Shown in pieces: positions 24,201-35,698 of a stretch of DNA of 41,868 nucleotides. The position numbers and the translations under genes are program-made. The DNA is from Pseudomonadota bacterium (GTDB taxonomy: Bacteria; Pseudomonadota; Gammaproteobacteria; Xanthomonadales; Rhodanobacteraceae). Below the pieces are notes generated by a model. The model saw nothing but the letters and a program-made list of their open reading frames with translations. It did not search any database and was not told where the DNA came from. Location: assembly GCA_021792975.1 (NCBI GenBank), contig JAJYTR010000016.1, positions 1-41,868 on the forward strand. The letters run 5' to 3'. How positions within the stretch are numbered: the stretch's first letter is position 1; every line of letters begins with the position of its first letter.

Positions 24201-27122
24201 GAACGTCTCGAAGCCGAACGTCTCGAAGCCGAGCGTCTCGAAGCCGAGCGTCTCGAAGCCGAGCGTCTCGAAGCCGAGCGTCTCGAAGCCGAGCGTGCTC
24301 AGGCGGCACAGCTCGAGGCCGAGCGTCTGGCTGCCCGGCAATTGGCTGAACAGGCCGAGGCGGAGCGCCTCGCCGCCGAGGCGCGCGAGGCTGCAGCGCG
24401 GGAAGCATCCGAGCAGGCCCGCGAGCAAGCTTTGCAGGATGCGCAGCTCGACACGTGGCTGCTCGGACTGGCGGATGATCTGCCGCGCGCTGCGACCGTC
24501 CCGATGGCGACATCCGAACCCGAATCGGTGGAAGGCCTGGCTGCCGATCCGCTGACCGCACTGCTGCTGCAGGGTCTGGAAGACTCCGGGTCCGTGGCCG
24601 CGTCCGTGCCTGACGATGCCGAGGTTCCCGTCGATGCCGATGCCGACGGCGCGCCGTCCGCGACACCCGCCGCCGATGAACCGGTACCGCCGCCGCGCGC
24701 GCGTCTGCCCGAGGCGCCGATACCGGAGTTTCCCGAGGACATCCAGCCCGACGGTGCGCTGGCGCTGGCCGAATCCGATCCGGATCTGGTCGATGTGTTC
24801 GTGCTGGAGGGTCTCGAAATCCTCGATGCCGCCGATGCACGGCTGGCAGGCTGGCGCGTCCAGCCCGACTCGCAGGAGCCGATCATCGGACTGCAGCGCG
24901 ATCTGCACACCCTCAAAGGCGGCGCGCGCATGGCCGGCATCCTGCCGGTGGGCGATCTCGCGCATGCCATGGAAAGCCTGCTGGATGCCGTCGCTGCGGG
25001 CCGCCGCCTGGCCGATACCGCGGTGGTCGGATCGCTGGAACGAGGTTTCGACCGCCTGCACGAGCTGGTACGGCGCGTGCAGGTGGGGCAGGCGCTGGCA
25101 CGCCCCGACGGCGCCATCGGATTGTTCGAGCAGTTGGCGTCGGTTGCTACGGCGCAGCCGCAAGGCGAAGGCATGCCTGCAGCCGAGGGCCGGGCCACGG
25201 AGGCGCCGCGCGTCCCGCTGACTCCCTTGCCGCCGATCGAACTGGACGAGCCGCAGCGCAGTGCGCAGGAAATGATCCGGGTGCGCTCCGAAGTGCTGGA
25301 CACCCTGGTCAACCATGCCGGTGAGGTGTCCATCTACCGCTCGCGCCTGGAGCAGCAGGTCACCACGTTCCGCTTCAACCTGGTCGAGCTGGACCAGACC
25401 GTCACCCGCCTGCGTGAACAGCTGCGCAAGCTGGAGATCGAGACCGAGGCGCAGATCATCGCGCGCTTCCAGCGCGAACAGCAGATCGCCGCGGCCGACA
25501 GCGCCTTCGACCCGCTGGAGCTGGATCGCTTCTCGCAGCTGCAGCAATACTCGCGCGCGCTGGCCGAATCGGTGTCCGACCTCACCTCGCTGCAGAGCCT
25601 GCTGGACGATACCGCGCGCCAGGCCGAGACCCTGCTGCTGCAGCAGTCGCGCGTCAGCTCCGAGCTGCAGGAAGGCCTGATGCGTACGCGCATGGTGCCA
25701 TTCGAAGCGCAGGTACCGTCGTTGCGGCGCACGTTGCGCCAGACCGCGCAGGAACTGGGCCGCCAGGTGCAACTGCGGGTCGAAGGCGCCCACGGCGAGA
25801 TGGACCGCACGCTGCTGGAGCGCATGAAGGCCCCGTTCGAGCACATGCTGCGCAATGCGGTGGCGCACGGCATCGAGTCGGCCGCCGAACGCCGCGCAGC
25901 GGGCAAGCCCGAAGAGGGCACGGTCACCATACGCGTCGGCCGCGAAGCCACCGAGGTGGTGCTGGAAGTCAGCGACGACGGCCGTGGCCTGGACCGTGAC
26001 GCCATCCGCGCCAAGGCCATTGAGCGCGGCATGCTGCTGGAGGATGCGCAGCTGTCCGACCGGGATCTCTACGCATTCATTCTCGAGAGCGGTTTTTCCA
26101 CCGCCGGGGCCGTCACCCAGATCGCTGGCCGCGGCGTGGGCATGGACGTGGTGGCCAGCGAGATCAAGCAGCTCGGCGGCTCGCTCAGCATCGACTCGCA
26201 GCGCGGCAGGGGCACGCGTTTCCAGGTGCGCCTGCCGTTCACCCTGGCGGTGACCCAGGCCATCCTGGTCAAGCAGGGCGAGTCGGTGTTCGCGGTGCCG
26301 ATGACCTCGGTGCAGGGCATGGCGCGCATCGCGCGCGACGACCTGGCGGCACGGCTGGCCGAGGAAGTGCCGCTGTACACCTACGCCAGCGAGCGCTACG
26401 TGATCCAGGAACTGGGCCGGTTGCTGGGAGTCGGCTCGCGTCGCAGCGAGGAGCCGCAGCTGCCGCTGCTGCTGATCCGCAGCGGCGATCTGCGCGCCGC
26501 CGTGCACGTGGACCAGGTGGTCGGTTCGCGCGAGATCGTGGTGAAGTCGGTCGGCCCGCAGGTGAGCTCGGTGCCCGGCCTGTTCGGCGCCACCATCATG
26601 GGCGACGGTTCGGTGGTGATGATTCTCGATCTGCCGCCGCTGGTGCGCCGCGGTACCGCCCTGGGCCAGCACGCGGAAGCCGCGCGCGCGCTGGCCGAAT
26701 CCGAATCCACCGGGCTGCCGCCGGTGGTGCCCGCTGCCGTGCGTGCGCGGCCGCTGGTGATGGTGGTGGATGACTCGATCACCATGCGCAAGGTCACCTC
26801 GCGCGTGCTCGAACGCATGGAGATGGACGTGGTCACCGCCAAGGACGGCATCGACGCGCTGGAACGCCTGCAGGAACGCGTGCCCGACGTGATGCTGCTG
26901 GACATCGAGATGCCGCGCATGGACGGTTACGAGCTGGCCACGCACATGAAGGGCGATGCCCGCCTCAGGCAGGTGCCCATCATCATGATCACCTCGCGCA
27001 CCGGCGAGAAGCACCGCCAGCGCGCGCTCGAGGTCGGCGTCGAGCGCTATCTGGGCAAGCCCTACCAGGAGGCCGATCTGTTGCGCAACGTGCAGGAGGT
27101 GCTCGGTGGACAGCACGCCTGA
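21201..27122 (+). CDS. chpA: ChpA/PilL, multi-HPt hybrid CheA kinase
   Basis: A 1973-residue kinase (the P. aeruginosa ChpA has 2472). Six HPt-like modules can be traced. One with H51 (YLHQVQGTLRM) is followed by two around 340-400 and 470-530 that keep the fold pattern (DTLGMLGL, LGGALRMLDL) but lack His. Three more carry H716 (HTLKGSGR), H887 (HTLNGA) and H1236 (HTLKGGAR). An EAERL coiled coil lies at about 990-1080. From about 1356 come the CheA dimerisation helices, the HATPase with N-box MLRNAVAHGIES (about 1550), DDGRGLD and GRGVGMDVV, and a CheW domain (about 1675-1810). A C-terminal receiver has D1901 in LLDIEMPRMDGYE. It phosphorylates PilG and PilH. chpB overlaps its 3' end. Confidence 0.95.
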   Translation: MRLDEDLDFTTLGWVKSELDETLRQARIALEAYAQDPADTSQMRFCATYLHQVQGTLRMVELYGAAMVAEEMEALARALLDSAVADRDAALAVLMRGMMQLPDYLERLQGGHRDVPLVLLPLLNELRGCRGQMQIGETALFMPDLGAELPAFVPGLAAAPAPAAQQRAVGALRTQLQLPLLAWIRNQGDTRQHLAVMHRTLDAIGAQCYTLPGRRLWWIAGSVVEGLERGLLEEHSVEVRKLIGKVDRSVRALVEQGEAALARGESEELARSLLYYVARARPGSERLAAVYSTYRLDRLLPSQSEIEHATSAISGHNRMLLDTVARAIREDLLRVKDALDLYLRKTEHDPQQLHAEADTLSRVADTLGMLGLNVPRRVVHEQRETIAQIAAGARMVDEATLLDVAGALLYVESSLDDHIDRLGAESGDAGLSLPKAEARRLLDAVLKEASANLARVKDDLVAFIESPWIHARVEAVPTLMDELGGALRMLDLPRLPALTEAIGRFVHNELLADRRVPTAEQMDLLADALASVEYFLEAVREQRPQRERILDVTQRSLAALGYWPAPAARPLPKTAATSVPAEEPAPAPAAAGGEATAAAAALPVPAADDTQVVGAAAVGGPGPQQAAEPMPDATVTAGEGPGEWIKISEEIEETTAGGEVPLLGFRTDGEAADAEIREVFIEEVGEEIQILRSGFDTWLANPEDLETLRGLRRAFHTLKGSGRLVGAMELGEFAWKVENLLNRVLDRSVAPTPLVQSLVQHAIAALPAVQASLQGETVYAPLPAIMQVADRLSVGEAATVEDQTAAGPAVRRRTVTRRVWKPLPAAETEAVPVADASGLAGPPLPPLDAVLLEILRSETAQHVEAIRGWLAAPGDGDVGEPLLRSVHTLNGAIAMVDIPVIGQVLAPLETCLKRLRGCGQALDAEGRAVLAETAALIEHVMDQYDRPQPQVPDSAALAARIRALRDALPEPEQAGTLYGVSMQGEETAETQRLEAERFEAERLEAERLEAERLEAERLEAERLEAERLEAERAQAAQLEAERLAARQLAEQAEAERLAAEAREAAAREASEQAREQALQDAQLDTWLLGLADDLPRAATVPMATSEPESVEGLAADPLTALLLQGLEDSGSVAASVPDDAEVPVDADADGAPSATPAADEPVPPPRARLPEAPIPEFPEDIQPDGALALAESDPDLVDVFVLEGLEILDAADARLAGWRVQPDSQEPIIGLQRDLHTLKGGARMAGILPVGDLAHAMESLLDAVAAGRRLADTAVVGSLERGFDRLHELVRRVQVGQALARPDGAIGLFEQLASVATAQPQGEGMPAAEGRATEAPRVPLTPLPPIELDEPQRSAQEMIRVRSEVLDTLVNHAGEVSIYRSRLEQQVTTFRFNLVELDQTVTRLREQLRKLEIETEAQIIARFQREQQIAAADSAFDPLELDRFSQLQQYSRALAESVSDLTSLQSLLDDTARQAETLLLQQSRVSSELQEGLMRTRMVPFEAQVPSLRRTLRQTAQELGRQVQLRVEGAHGEMDRTLLERMKAPFEHMLRNAVAHGIESAAERRAAGKPEEGTVTIRVGREATEVVLEVSDDGRGLDRDAIRAKAIERGMLLEDAQLSDRDLYAFILESGFSTAGAVTQIAGRGVGMDVVASEIKQLGGSLSIDSQRGRGTRFQVRLPFTLAVTQAILVKQGESVFAVPMTSVQGMARIARDDLAARLAEEVPLYTYASERYVIQELGRLLGVGSRRSEEPQLPLLLIRSGDLRAAVHVDQVVGSREIVVKSVGPQVSSVPGLFGATIMGDGSVVMILDLPPLVRRGTALGQHAEAARALAESESTGLPPVVPAAVRARPLVMVVDDSITMRKVTSRVLERMEMDVVTAKDGIDALERLQERVPDVMLLDIEMPRMDGYELATHMKGDARLRQVPIIMITSRTGEKHRQRALEVGVERYLGKPYQEADLLRNVQEVLGGQHA
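24174..24293 (+). repeat. Eight tandem 15-bp repeats inside chpA (RLEAE units)
   Basis: The unit CGTCTCGAAGCCGAG occurs eight times without interruption. Only units 2 (CGTTTCGAAGCCGAA) and 3 (last base A) differ. In frame they code for RLEAE, with one RFEAE, and are followed by degenerate AQLEAERLAARQLAEQ. Because the unit is a multiple of three, copy-number change would lengthen or shorten the predicted helix without a frameshift. The near identity at synonymous sites suggests recent slippage or recombination. Confidence 0.95.
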
Positions 27123-29133
27123 GCGCGAGCCCACCACGGTCGCGCTGCTGTTCGACGACGCCGACAGCGGCGCACGCCTGCGTGAGGCATTGCAGGCGCG
27201 CGGCGCGCGCATCGTGTTCGAGGGCGGCATGGAAGCCTTCGAGCCGCAGACCTTCTGCGAACATGCGCCGGAAGTGGTCGTACTGAATCTCGATCCGGCC
27301 AACGACGCCGCGTTGGAGCGCGTGTTCGAGGCGCTGGATCCGGCACGGCAGCGTCTGGTGCTCAACGATGCCGAGGCCACGCGCGGGCTGGCCGGCTGGG
27401 ATGCGGCGCGCTGGGCGCGGCACCTGGCCAACAAGATCCTGGGTACGGATGTCGATCCGCCGCGCCCGGCCGGCGCCGAGCCGCCGCCGCCGGCGGCGTC
27501 GTTGTTGCCAGCTGCCGCTGCGGATGCCGGCCCGGGCGGGGCGTTGCCCGAGGGGCGCGACACGGCCGCTCCTGTCGCAATGACCGAGCCGGCCATGAAT
27601 GCGGCGCTGGGACGCGAGATCGAGGCACTGATCGAATCCGCCGCACCCGAAAGCCTCCTGCCTGACATCGCCGCAGCCGCGGCGCCCCCGGCACCGCCGG
27701 TTGCGGAGGACGACCTTGACGTCCTGCTGTCCTCGCTGCGCAGCGGTTTCCCCGCGGACGATCCGGCGGCCGTGCCACGGGCCGGCCCGGAACCGGTCGC
27801 GGTCTCGCCGGACGGCGACGGCGCGACGGCCGATCTCGATGCCCTTTTGGCCGGTTTTCCGGAGCCGCCGGCGTCACCGGAAGTCGACCCCGCGGGGGTG
27901 CCTGCGGAGGATGGACCCGCGGCGGACGAGCCGGTGCTGCCGCGACGCATCCCGCGCGACGAGGCTCTGGCGCCGGCCGCACCCGATCTGCCGATGCCCG
28001 CGTTCGACGGTGCCGAGCTCGATGCCTTGCTGGCCGAACTGCTGCCGCAGTCGGCGCCTGCCGCCGATGCGGCGGTCCTGCCGACCCTGGCCGGACCCGA
28101 TCCCCTGCTGGGATCCGCCGATCCGCTGCTGGCCAGCCTGGACGCGGAGTCCGAGCCGGCCCTGCCCGAGGATCTGGCCGGGTTCGATCCGGAAACCTGG
28201 ACGCCGCCGGAGATCGCGCCAGCGGCACCCGCTGCCGATGCGGAAACCGCCGCCGTGCCCGCGCCGGCGGAGGCGCCCGCCGCGGTGGCGGTGCATCTGG
28301 GCGATGCCGAACCCGATCTCGAACTGATGCTGGACGCCATGTTCGAGCAGCCGCTGTCCGCCGAAAATCCGGCCGATCGCCCCGCCCCGCCCGCCGCGCC
28401 CGAATGGGGACTGCTCGATGCCGACGCCGCGCCGGCCGCGCCGCTGCAGGATTCCACCGTGGCGGCCATGGCCGCGCCGCCGGCCCGTACGTACGCTGCC
28501 GAGGGGCTGGAACTGGTGCCTCTGGATGATGCCGCCGCTCCGGCGCGAATGGCCGGTGCAGCGCGCGATTTCGAGCGCGTGGTGGTGATCGGTGCATCCA
28601 TCGGCGGACCCGATGCCGTGCGCGAATTCCTGGTGGCGCTGAAGCCGGGCCTGCCGTTGCTGGTGGTGGTGGCGCAGCACCTGGACGAGACGTTCTTCCC
28701 CGGATATGCCGAACAGTTCCAGCGCGCGCTGCCGCATCCCGTGCACGTTGCCCGCGCAGGACTGCGGGTGCAGGCCGGCGATGTGCTGCTGGTGCCGCCG
28801 CGTGCGCGTCTGCTGCTCGGTGCCGACGGCAGCGTGCACGTCGAGCCCGCGGCCGAGGCGCGCTACACGCCCTCCATCGACGACACGTTCGCAGCCGTCG
28901 CCGGCGTGTTTGCTGCGCGCACGTTGGCGCTGGTGTTCTCCGGCATGGCCAGCGACGGTGTGCGAGGCATGCGCGCGGTCGCGGCGGCCGGCGGCGAGAT
29001 CTGGACGCAGGCGCCGGAGAACTGCGTGGTGAGCGCCATGGTGGACGCGGCACGGGCCGCTCGACTGGAGCGCCGCAGCGGACTGCCGGGCGCGCTGGCC
29101 GCTGAACTCAACACCCGTCTCGCACAGGGCTAA
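27106..29133 (+). CDS. chpB: ChpB, CheB-type methylesterase with long disordered linker
   Basis: A 675-residue protein. The C-terminal 190 residues are a CheB methylesterase domain with the complete triad S498 (VIGASIGGP), H525 (VAQHLDE) and D617 ([12 protein letters not shown]); it should demethylate PilJ. The N-terminal 110 residues resemble a receiver ([30 protein letters not shown]) but look degenerate. Between them are about 360 residues rich in Pro, Ala, Asp and Glu with four amphipathic LDxLL-type motifs (near 203, 243, 304 and 404). Typical CheB proteins have about 350 residues, so this one is nearly double. The start is a GTG at 27106 with AGGAGG six bases before it, overlapping chpA by 17 bp. 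chpC follows after 3 bp. Confidence 0.9.
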   Translation: MDSTPEREPTTVALLFDDADSGARLREALQARGARIVFEGGMEAFEPQTFCEHAPEVVVLNLDPANDAALERVFEALDPARQRLVLNDAEATRGLAGWDAARWARHLANKILGTDVDPPRPAGAEPPPPAASLLPAAAADAGPGGALPEGRDTAAPVAMTEPAMNAALGREIEALIESAAPESLLPDIAAAAAPPAPPVAEDDLDVLLSSLRSGFPADDPAAVPRAGPEPVAVSPDGDGATADLDALLAGFPEPPASPEVDPAGVPAEDGPAADEPVLPRRIPRDEALAPAAPDLPMPAFDGAELDALLAELLPQSAPAADAAVLPTLAGPDPLLGSADPLLASLDAESEPALPEDLAGFDPETWTPPEIAPAAPAADAETAAVPAPAEAPAAVAVHLGDAEPDLELMLDAMFEQPLSAENPADRPAPPAAPEWGLLDADAAPAAPLQDSTVAAMAAPPARTYAAEGLELVPLDDAAAPARMAGAARDFERVVVIGASIGGPDAVREFLVALKPGLPLLVVVAQHLDETFFPGYAEQFQRALPHPVHVARAGLRVQAGDVLLVPPRARLLLGADGSVHVEPAAEARYTPSIDDTFAAVAGVFAARTLALVFSGMASDGVRGMRAVAAAGGEIWTQAPENCVVSAMVDAARAARLERRSGLPGALAAELNTRLAQG

Positions 29134-29136
29134 GCC

Positions 29137-29607
29137 ATGTTGATGAGCAGCTCGGAAATTCGCGGTGTGATGATCCCGGTGACGGAAGGCCGCGTCCTGC
29201 TGCCCAACGCCAGCGTGGCCGAGGTGATCACGCTGACCACGCCCGATCCGGTGTCCGGCGCGCCGGACTGGCTGCTGGGGCGCATCCCCTGGCGCGGCTG
29301 GCGGCTGCCGCTGGTGGCGTATTCGGTACTCGCCGGCCTGGCGCCGGCGGAAGGCACCGTGCACGCCCGCGTCGCCGTGCTGAAGGCGCTCGGCGGCGAC
29401 CCGCGCATGCCCTATCTGGCGCTGCTGACGCAGGGCTTCCCGCGACTGGTCACCTTGACCCACGAGGTGCTGATGCCGGCGGGCGGCAGCGAGGCACCGC
29501 CGCCGGGCGTGCGCAGCGAGGTCATGGTACGCGACGAGCCGGCGCTGATTCCCGACCTGGCCGCCCTCGAGACGCAACTGCGCGCCGTACTGAAGCCGGC
29601 AGCCTGA
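29137..29607 (+). CDS. chpC: ChpC, CheW-like coupling protein
   Basis: A 156-residue protein with a degenerate CheW domain: [38 protein letters not shown] and [10 protein letters not shown] align with CheW strands. In P. aeruginosa, ChpC is the second adaptor of the Chp array and links input other than PilJ. It lies 3 bp after chpB and is the last gene of the pilG operon. An alternative ATG two codons on (29143) is possible. The first ATG, at 29137, comes right after the chpB stop and is probably read by re-initiation. Confidence 0.85.
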   Translation: MLMSSSEIRGVMIPVTEGRVLLPNASVAEVITLTTPDPVSGAPDWLLGRIPWRGWRLPLVAYSVLAGLAPAEGTVHARVAVLKALGGDPRMPYLALLTQGFPRLVTLTHEVLMPAGGSEAPPPGVRSEVMVRDEPALIPDLAALETQLRAVLKPAA

Positions 29608-29630
29608 GCCGCCGGCGATCGCGACGCGAC

Positions 29631-29636
29631 TACAAT
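29631..29636 (+). promoter_or_regulatory. -10 element of the prpB promoter
   Basis: TACAAT lies 22 bp before the prpB ATG in the 51-bp gap after chpC; it matches the -10 consensus at five of six positions. The predicted transcript would begin about 29643 and carry a 16-base leader with GGAG six bases before the start. No good -35 is seen, so an activator may be needed. Confidence 0.5.
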
Positions 29637-29658
29637 AGGCGCTTTCACCGGAGCGCCC

Positions 29659-30552
29659 ATGGGTACAGACGCATCCGCCGGCGCGCGGTTCCGCGCCGCC
29701 CTCGCCGACGAAAGCCCGCTGCAGGTGGTGGGCGCGATCACCGCCTATGCCGGTCTGCTGGCGCGGCGTGCGGGTTACCGCGCGTTGTATCTCTCGGGCG
29801 GCGGCGTGGCTGCCAACTCGCTGGGTGTTCCGGATCTGGCCATCAGCACCATGGAAGACGTGCTGACCGACGCGCGGCGCATCGTCGAAGCCACGCGCAT
29901 GCCGCTGCTGGTGGACATCGACACCGGCTGGGGCGGCGCCTTCAACATCGCCCGTACCATCCGCAGCTTCGAGCGCTGCGGCGCGGCCGCCGTGCACATC
30001 GAGGACCAGGTCGGACAGAAGCGCTGCGGCCACCGCCCGGGCAAGGAGGTGGTGGCGTGCGCAGAGATGGTGGACCGCGTCAAGGCCGCCGTCGATGCGC
30101 GCAGCGACGGCGGTTTCGTGATCATGGCGCGCACCGACGCGACCGCGGTGGAGGGTCTCGACGCGGCCATCGAGCGCGCCTGTGCCTATGTCGACGCGGG
30201 CGCCGACATGATTTTCCCGGAAGCCATGCGCACGCTGGACGACTATCGCCGCTTCAGGCAGGCGGTGCGCGTGCCGATCCTGGCCAACCTCACCGAGTTC
30301 GGCGCCACGCCGTACTTCACGCTCGAGGAATTGCGCGGCGCCGGCGTCGACATCGCGCTGTACTGCTGTGGTGCCTACCGCGCCATGAACAAGGCGGCGC
30401 TGGACTTCTACGAGACCCTGCGCCGCGACGGCACCCAGAAAGCCCTGTTGCCGAAGATGCAGACGCGCGAGGAGCTGTACGAAGTGCTGGGCTACCACGG
30501 CTACGAGCAGAAGCTCGACGCGCTGTTCGGGCGCGGCGGCCGTCCCGGTTGA
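29659..30552 (+). CDS. prpB: 2-methylisocitrate lyase
   Basis: A 297-residue enzyme that splits 2-methylisocitrate to pyruvate and succinate in the cytosol, the last step of the methylcitrate cycle for propionate. The family marks are [35 protein letters not shown], the catalytic loop KRCGHRPGK, and [16 protein letters not shown]. The length equals that of E. coli PrpB (296). prpC follows after 53 bp on the same strand. The other cycle genes, acnD and prpF, are not in the window, and prpD is 4 kb away. Confidence 0.97.
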   Translation: MGTDASAGARFRAALADESPLQVVGAITAYAGLLARRAGYRALYLSGGGVAANSLGVPDLAISTMEDVLTDARRIVEATRMPLLVDIDTGWGGAFNIARTIRSFERCGAAAVHIEDQVGQKRCGHRPGKEVVACAEMVDRVKAAVDARSDGGFVIMARTDATAVEGLDAAIERACAYVDAGADMIFPEAMRTLDDYRRFRQAVRVPILANLTEFGATPYFTLEELRGAGVDIALYCCGAYRAMNKAALDFYETLRRDGTQKALLPKMQTREELYEVLGYHGYEQKLDALFGRGGRPG

Positions 30553-30605
30553 TCCCCGGCATTCCGCTGCAGCCGCCGCGACGCAGACGCGCATCCCACG
30601 GAGCC

Positions 30606-31766
30606 ATGACGATGAACGAGAACACCCAGCAGATCCTGCCCAAGGCCAAGAAATCGGTGGCTCTTTCCGGTGTGGCCGCCGGCAACACCGCCATCTGCAC
30701 CGTCGGGCGCAGCGGCAACGACCTGCACTATCGCGGCTATGACATCCACGATCTGGCCACGCGCGCCAGTTTCGAGGAGGTCGCGCACCTGCTGGTGCAC
30801 GGGGTACTGCCCAACTGGGCCGAACTGAACGCCTACCGGACGCACCTGAAATCGCTGCGCGGCTTGCCGCAGCCGGTACGCGTCGCCCTGGAGCAGTTGC
30901 CGGCCGCCACGCATCCGATGGACGTGATGCGCACCGGCTGTTCGGTGCTGGGCACCACGCTGCCCGAGCACGAATCGCACGACGCAGTCGGCGCCCGCGC
31001 CATCGTCGACCGCCTGCTGGCCGGCTTCGGTTCGATGCTGCTGTACTGGTACCACTACAGCCACAGTGGTCGGCGCATCGACACCGAAACCGAAGATGCC
31101 TCCATCGCCGGGCACTTCCTGCACCTGCTGCACGGGCACGCGCCCGGCGACGCCCAGGTGCAGGCGCTGGACCGCTCGCTGACGCTGTACGCCGAGCACG
31201 AGTTCAACGCCAGCACATTCGCCGCGCGCGTGATCGCGGGCACCGGTTCGGACATGTATTCGGCCATCACCGGTGCCATCGGCGCGCTGCGCGGGCCCAA
31301 GCACGGCGGGGCCAACGAGGTGGCGATGGAGATCATCGCCCGCTACCGCAGTGCTGACGAAGCCGAGGCCGACATCCGCGCGCGGGTGGAACGCAGGGAG
31401 ATCGTGATCGGCTTCGGCCATCCGGTGTACACCATCGGTGACCCGCGCAATCCGATCATCAAGGAGATCAGCCGCAAGCTCTGCACGGAGGGCGGCAACC
31501 CGCGGCTGTTCGAGGTGTCCGAGCGCATCGAACAGGTGATGTGGAACCTCAAGCGCATGTTCCCCAACCTGGACTGGTACTCGGCCAGCGCCTACCACAT
31601 GCTGGGCGTGCCCACGCCGATGTTCACGCCGCTGTTCGTCATCGCGCGCACCTCGGGCTGGGGTGCGCACGTGATCGAACAGCGCGAGGACGGCAAGATC
31701 ATCCGTCCCGGCGCCAACTACACCGGTCCGGAAGACACCGCGTACGTGCCGATCGAGAAGCGCTGA
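30606..31766 (+). CDS. prpC: 2-methylcitrate synthase
   Basis: A 386-residue citrate-synthase-fold enzyme that condenses propionyl-CoA and oxaloacetate. The N-terminal [20 protein letters not shown] and the short length mark the PrpC type rather than GltA. Catalytic histidines are seen in [15 protein letters not shown] and IGFGHPVYT, and the aspartate region follows near [16 protein letters not shown]. The ATG at 30606 has GGAG five bases upstream; a second ATG at 30612 is possible. The gene converges on fadH, with 39 bp between the ends and no clear terminator. Confidence 0.97.
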   Translation: MTMNENTQQILPKAKKSVALSGVAAGNTAICTVGRSGNDLHYRGYDIHDLATRASFEEVAHLLVHGVLPNWAELNAYRTHLKSLRGLPQPVRVALEQLPAATHPMDVMRTGCSVLGTTLPEHESHDAVGARAIVDRLLAGFGSMLLYWYHYSHSGRRIDTETEDASIAGHFLHLLHGHAPGDAQVQALDRSLTLYAEHEFNASTFAARVIAGTGSDMYSAITGAIGALRGPKHGGANEVAMEIIARYRSADEAEADIRARVERREIVIGFGHPVYTIGDPRNPIIKEISRKLCTEGGNPRLFEVSERIEQVMWNLKRMFPNLDWYSASAYHMLGVPTPMFTPLFVIARTSGWGAHVIEQREDGKIIRPGANYTGPEDTAYVPIEKR

Positions 31767-31805
31767 GGCGGCGGCGGTCATCGGCCGCGCGCATGCCCGC
31801 CGGAT

Positions 31806-34627
<2,822 letters not shown>

Positions 34628-34687
34628 GCGTACTCCGGCGCGCGGGAACGGCAGAACGCGGTGCGCGCGGCCACCGCGGCCTGCCCA

Positions 34688-34812
34688 GCGTCTCGCCCGC
34701 CGCCTGCCGCATGCAGGCTGCCACGGCGGCCGGAGCGCGAGGCCCGTGATGACGACCGCCGCACAGGCAGACATGACGGCTGCCCGGAGCTACTCCCGAT
34801 GGGAAGCAGGCG
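34688..34812 (-). ncRNA. Probable yybP-ykoY manganese riboswitch upstream of the TerC gene
   Basis: On the minus strand the leader holds GGGAGTAGC (34797-34789), then a hairpin GGCAG/CTGCC, then GTCATCACGGGCC (34753-34741) and, further on, GCGAGAC (34696-34690). The GGGAGUAG loop and the GUCAnCAC-like loop are the two conserved motifs that meet around Mn2+ in the yybP-ykoY aptamer, and a GAGAC box closes its 3' side. The order, spacing (35 nt between the loops) and downstream TerC gene all fit. No U-rich terminator follows, so control is more likely at translation. The aptamer ends were estimated by eye. Confidence 0.68.
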
Positions 34813-34840
34813 CGCAGTGTTGAGGCTGTACCCGGCGCGG

Positions 34841-35644
34841 TCAAGCGCGGGTCCCGAAGCGGAACGCGTGCATGGCCAGCGAACCGTATTCCCAGGCCTC
34901 GTGCAGCGGCGTGCCGCTGCCTCCGGCCGCACCCCAGGCCACGAACAGCGGCAGCAGATGTTCGGGGGTCGGATGCGCGCGGGAGGCATGCGGCGCCCGT
35001 GCCGACCAGTCCTGCGCGGCACCGGTATCGCCCTCGCGCACGCGTGCAGTCAGCCACCGCGCGAACGCCTGTGCCCACGGCGCCGGCGGTGCATCGTGTT
35101 CGTGCCACTGCAGTGCGCCGAGGTTGTGCACGAATCCGCCCGAGCCCACGATCAGCACGCCGGCGTCGCGCAGAGGCGCCAGCGCCTGGCCCAGGGCGTA
35201 ATGCCAGGATGCATCGCGCCGCGGAGAGATGCTGAGCGCGAGCACCGGAAGGTCGGCCGCCGGGTACATCCGCATCAGCGGTACCCAGATGCCGTGATCG
35301 AAAGGCATGGCGGCATCCCGGGTCGCCTCGAAACCCGCAGCACCCAGCAGTTCCGCCGCCTGCGGCACGAGATCCGGTGCCCCCGGTGCGGGGTAACGCA
35401 GCGCGTCGAGCGCCGTCGGGAATCCCGCGAAATCATGCAACGTCGCGGGGCGGGCGCCGGCGCCCAGGTGCGGTACGCCCGCCAGCGCATGCGCAGAGGC
35501 CACCAGTACCGCGCGCGGCCGCGGCAGCGCTGCACCCAGGCCGTCCAGCCAGCGACCGGTGGCGCTGTCCTCCAGCGCCAGCGTCGGCGCGCCGTGCGAG
35601 AGGAACAGGCTGGGCATCGTGACGGAACGGATCGGATCGGACAT
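34841..35644 (-). CDS. DODA/LigB-type extradiol dioxygenase family protein
   Basis: A 267-residue class III extradiol ring-cleavage dioxygenase homologue, similar to E. coli YgiD and plant DOPA 4,5-dioxygenase. Metal-ligand histidines are visible in LFLSHGAPTLAL, VASAHALAG, MPFDHGIWVPL and GSGGFVHNLG. Within the cytosol it would cleave a catechol-type substrate, unknown here. The ATG at 35644 starts MSDPIRSV; an ATG at 35617 (MPSLFLSHGAP) is equally possible, and neither has a good ribosome binding site. The gene diverges from prpD, from which it is separated by a palindrome, and precedes the TerC riboswitch by 28 bp. Confidence 0.88.
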   Translation of the reverse strand: MSDPIRSVTMPSLFLSHGAPTLALEDSATGRWLDGLGAALPRPRAVLVASAHALAGVPHLGAGARPATLHDFAGFPTALDALRYPAPGAPDLVPQAAELLGAAGFEATRDAAMPFDHGIWVPLMRMYPAADLPVLALSISPRRDASWHYALGQALAPLRDAGVLIVGSGGFVHNLGALQWHEHDAPPAPWAQAFARWLTARVREGDTGAAQDWSARAPHASRAHPTPEHLLPLFVAWGAAGGSGTPLHEAWEYGSLAMHAFRFGTRA

Positions 35645-35698
35645 GCGCCCATGATGGCGTCGCCCGCTGCCGGGCACAGCTCGCACCGTGCGAATGGC

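Noticed and set aside
24174-24293. The 15-bp repeat as a possible CRISPR array
   Set aside because: The repeats are head-to-tail without spacers and lie in frame inside a kinase gene.
21129-28601. A minus-strand open frame of 2490 codons opposite chpA and chpB
   Set aside because: It is antisense to well-supported genes, has low-complexity His/Gln/Arg-rich composition typical of GC-rich shadow frames, and shows no known domain.
34628-34774. An N-terminal extension of the TerC protein (open frame from 34774)
   Set aside because: The added residues are Arg/Pro-rich and unlike the family, and this stretch carries the riboswitch motifs.
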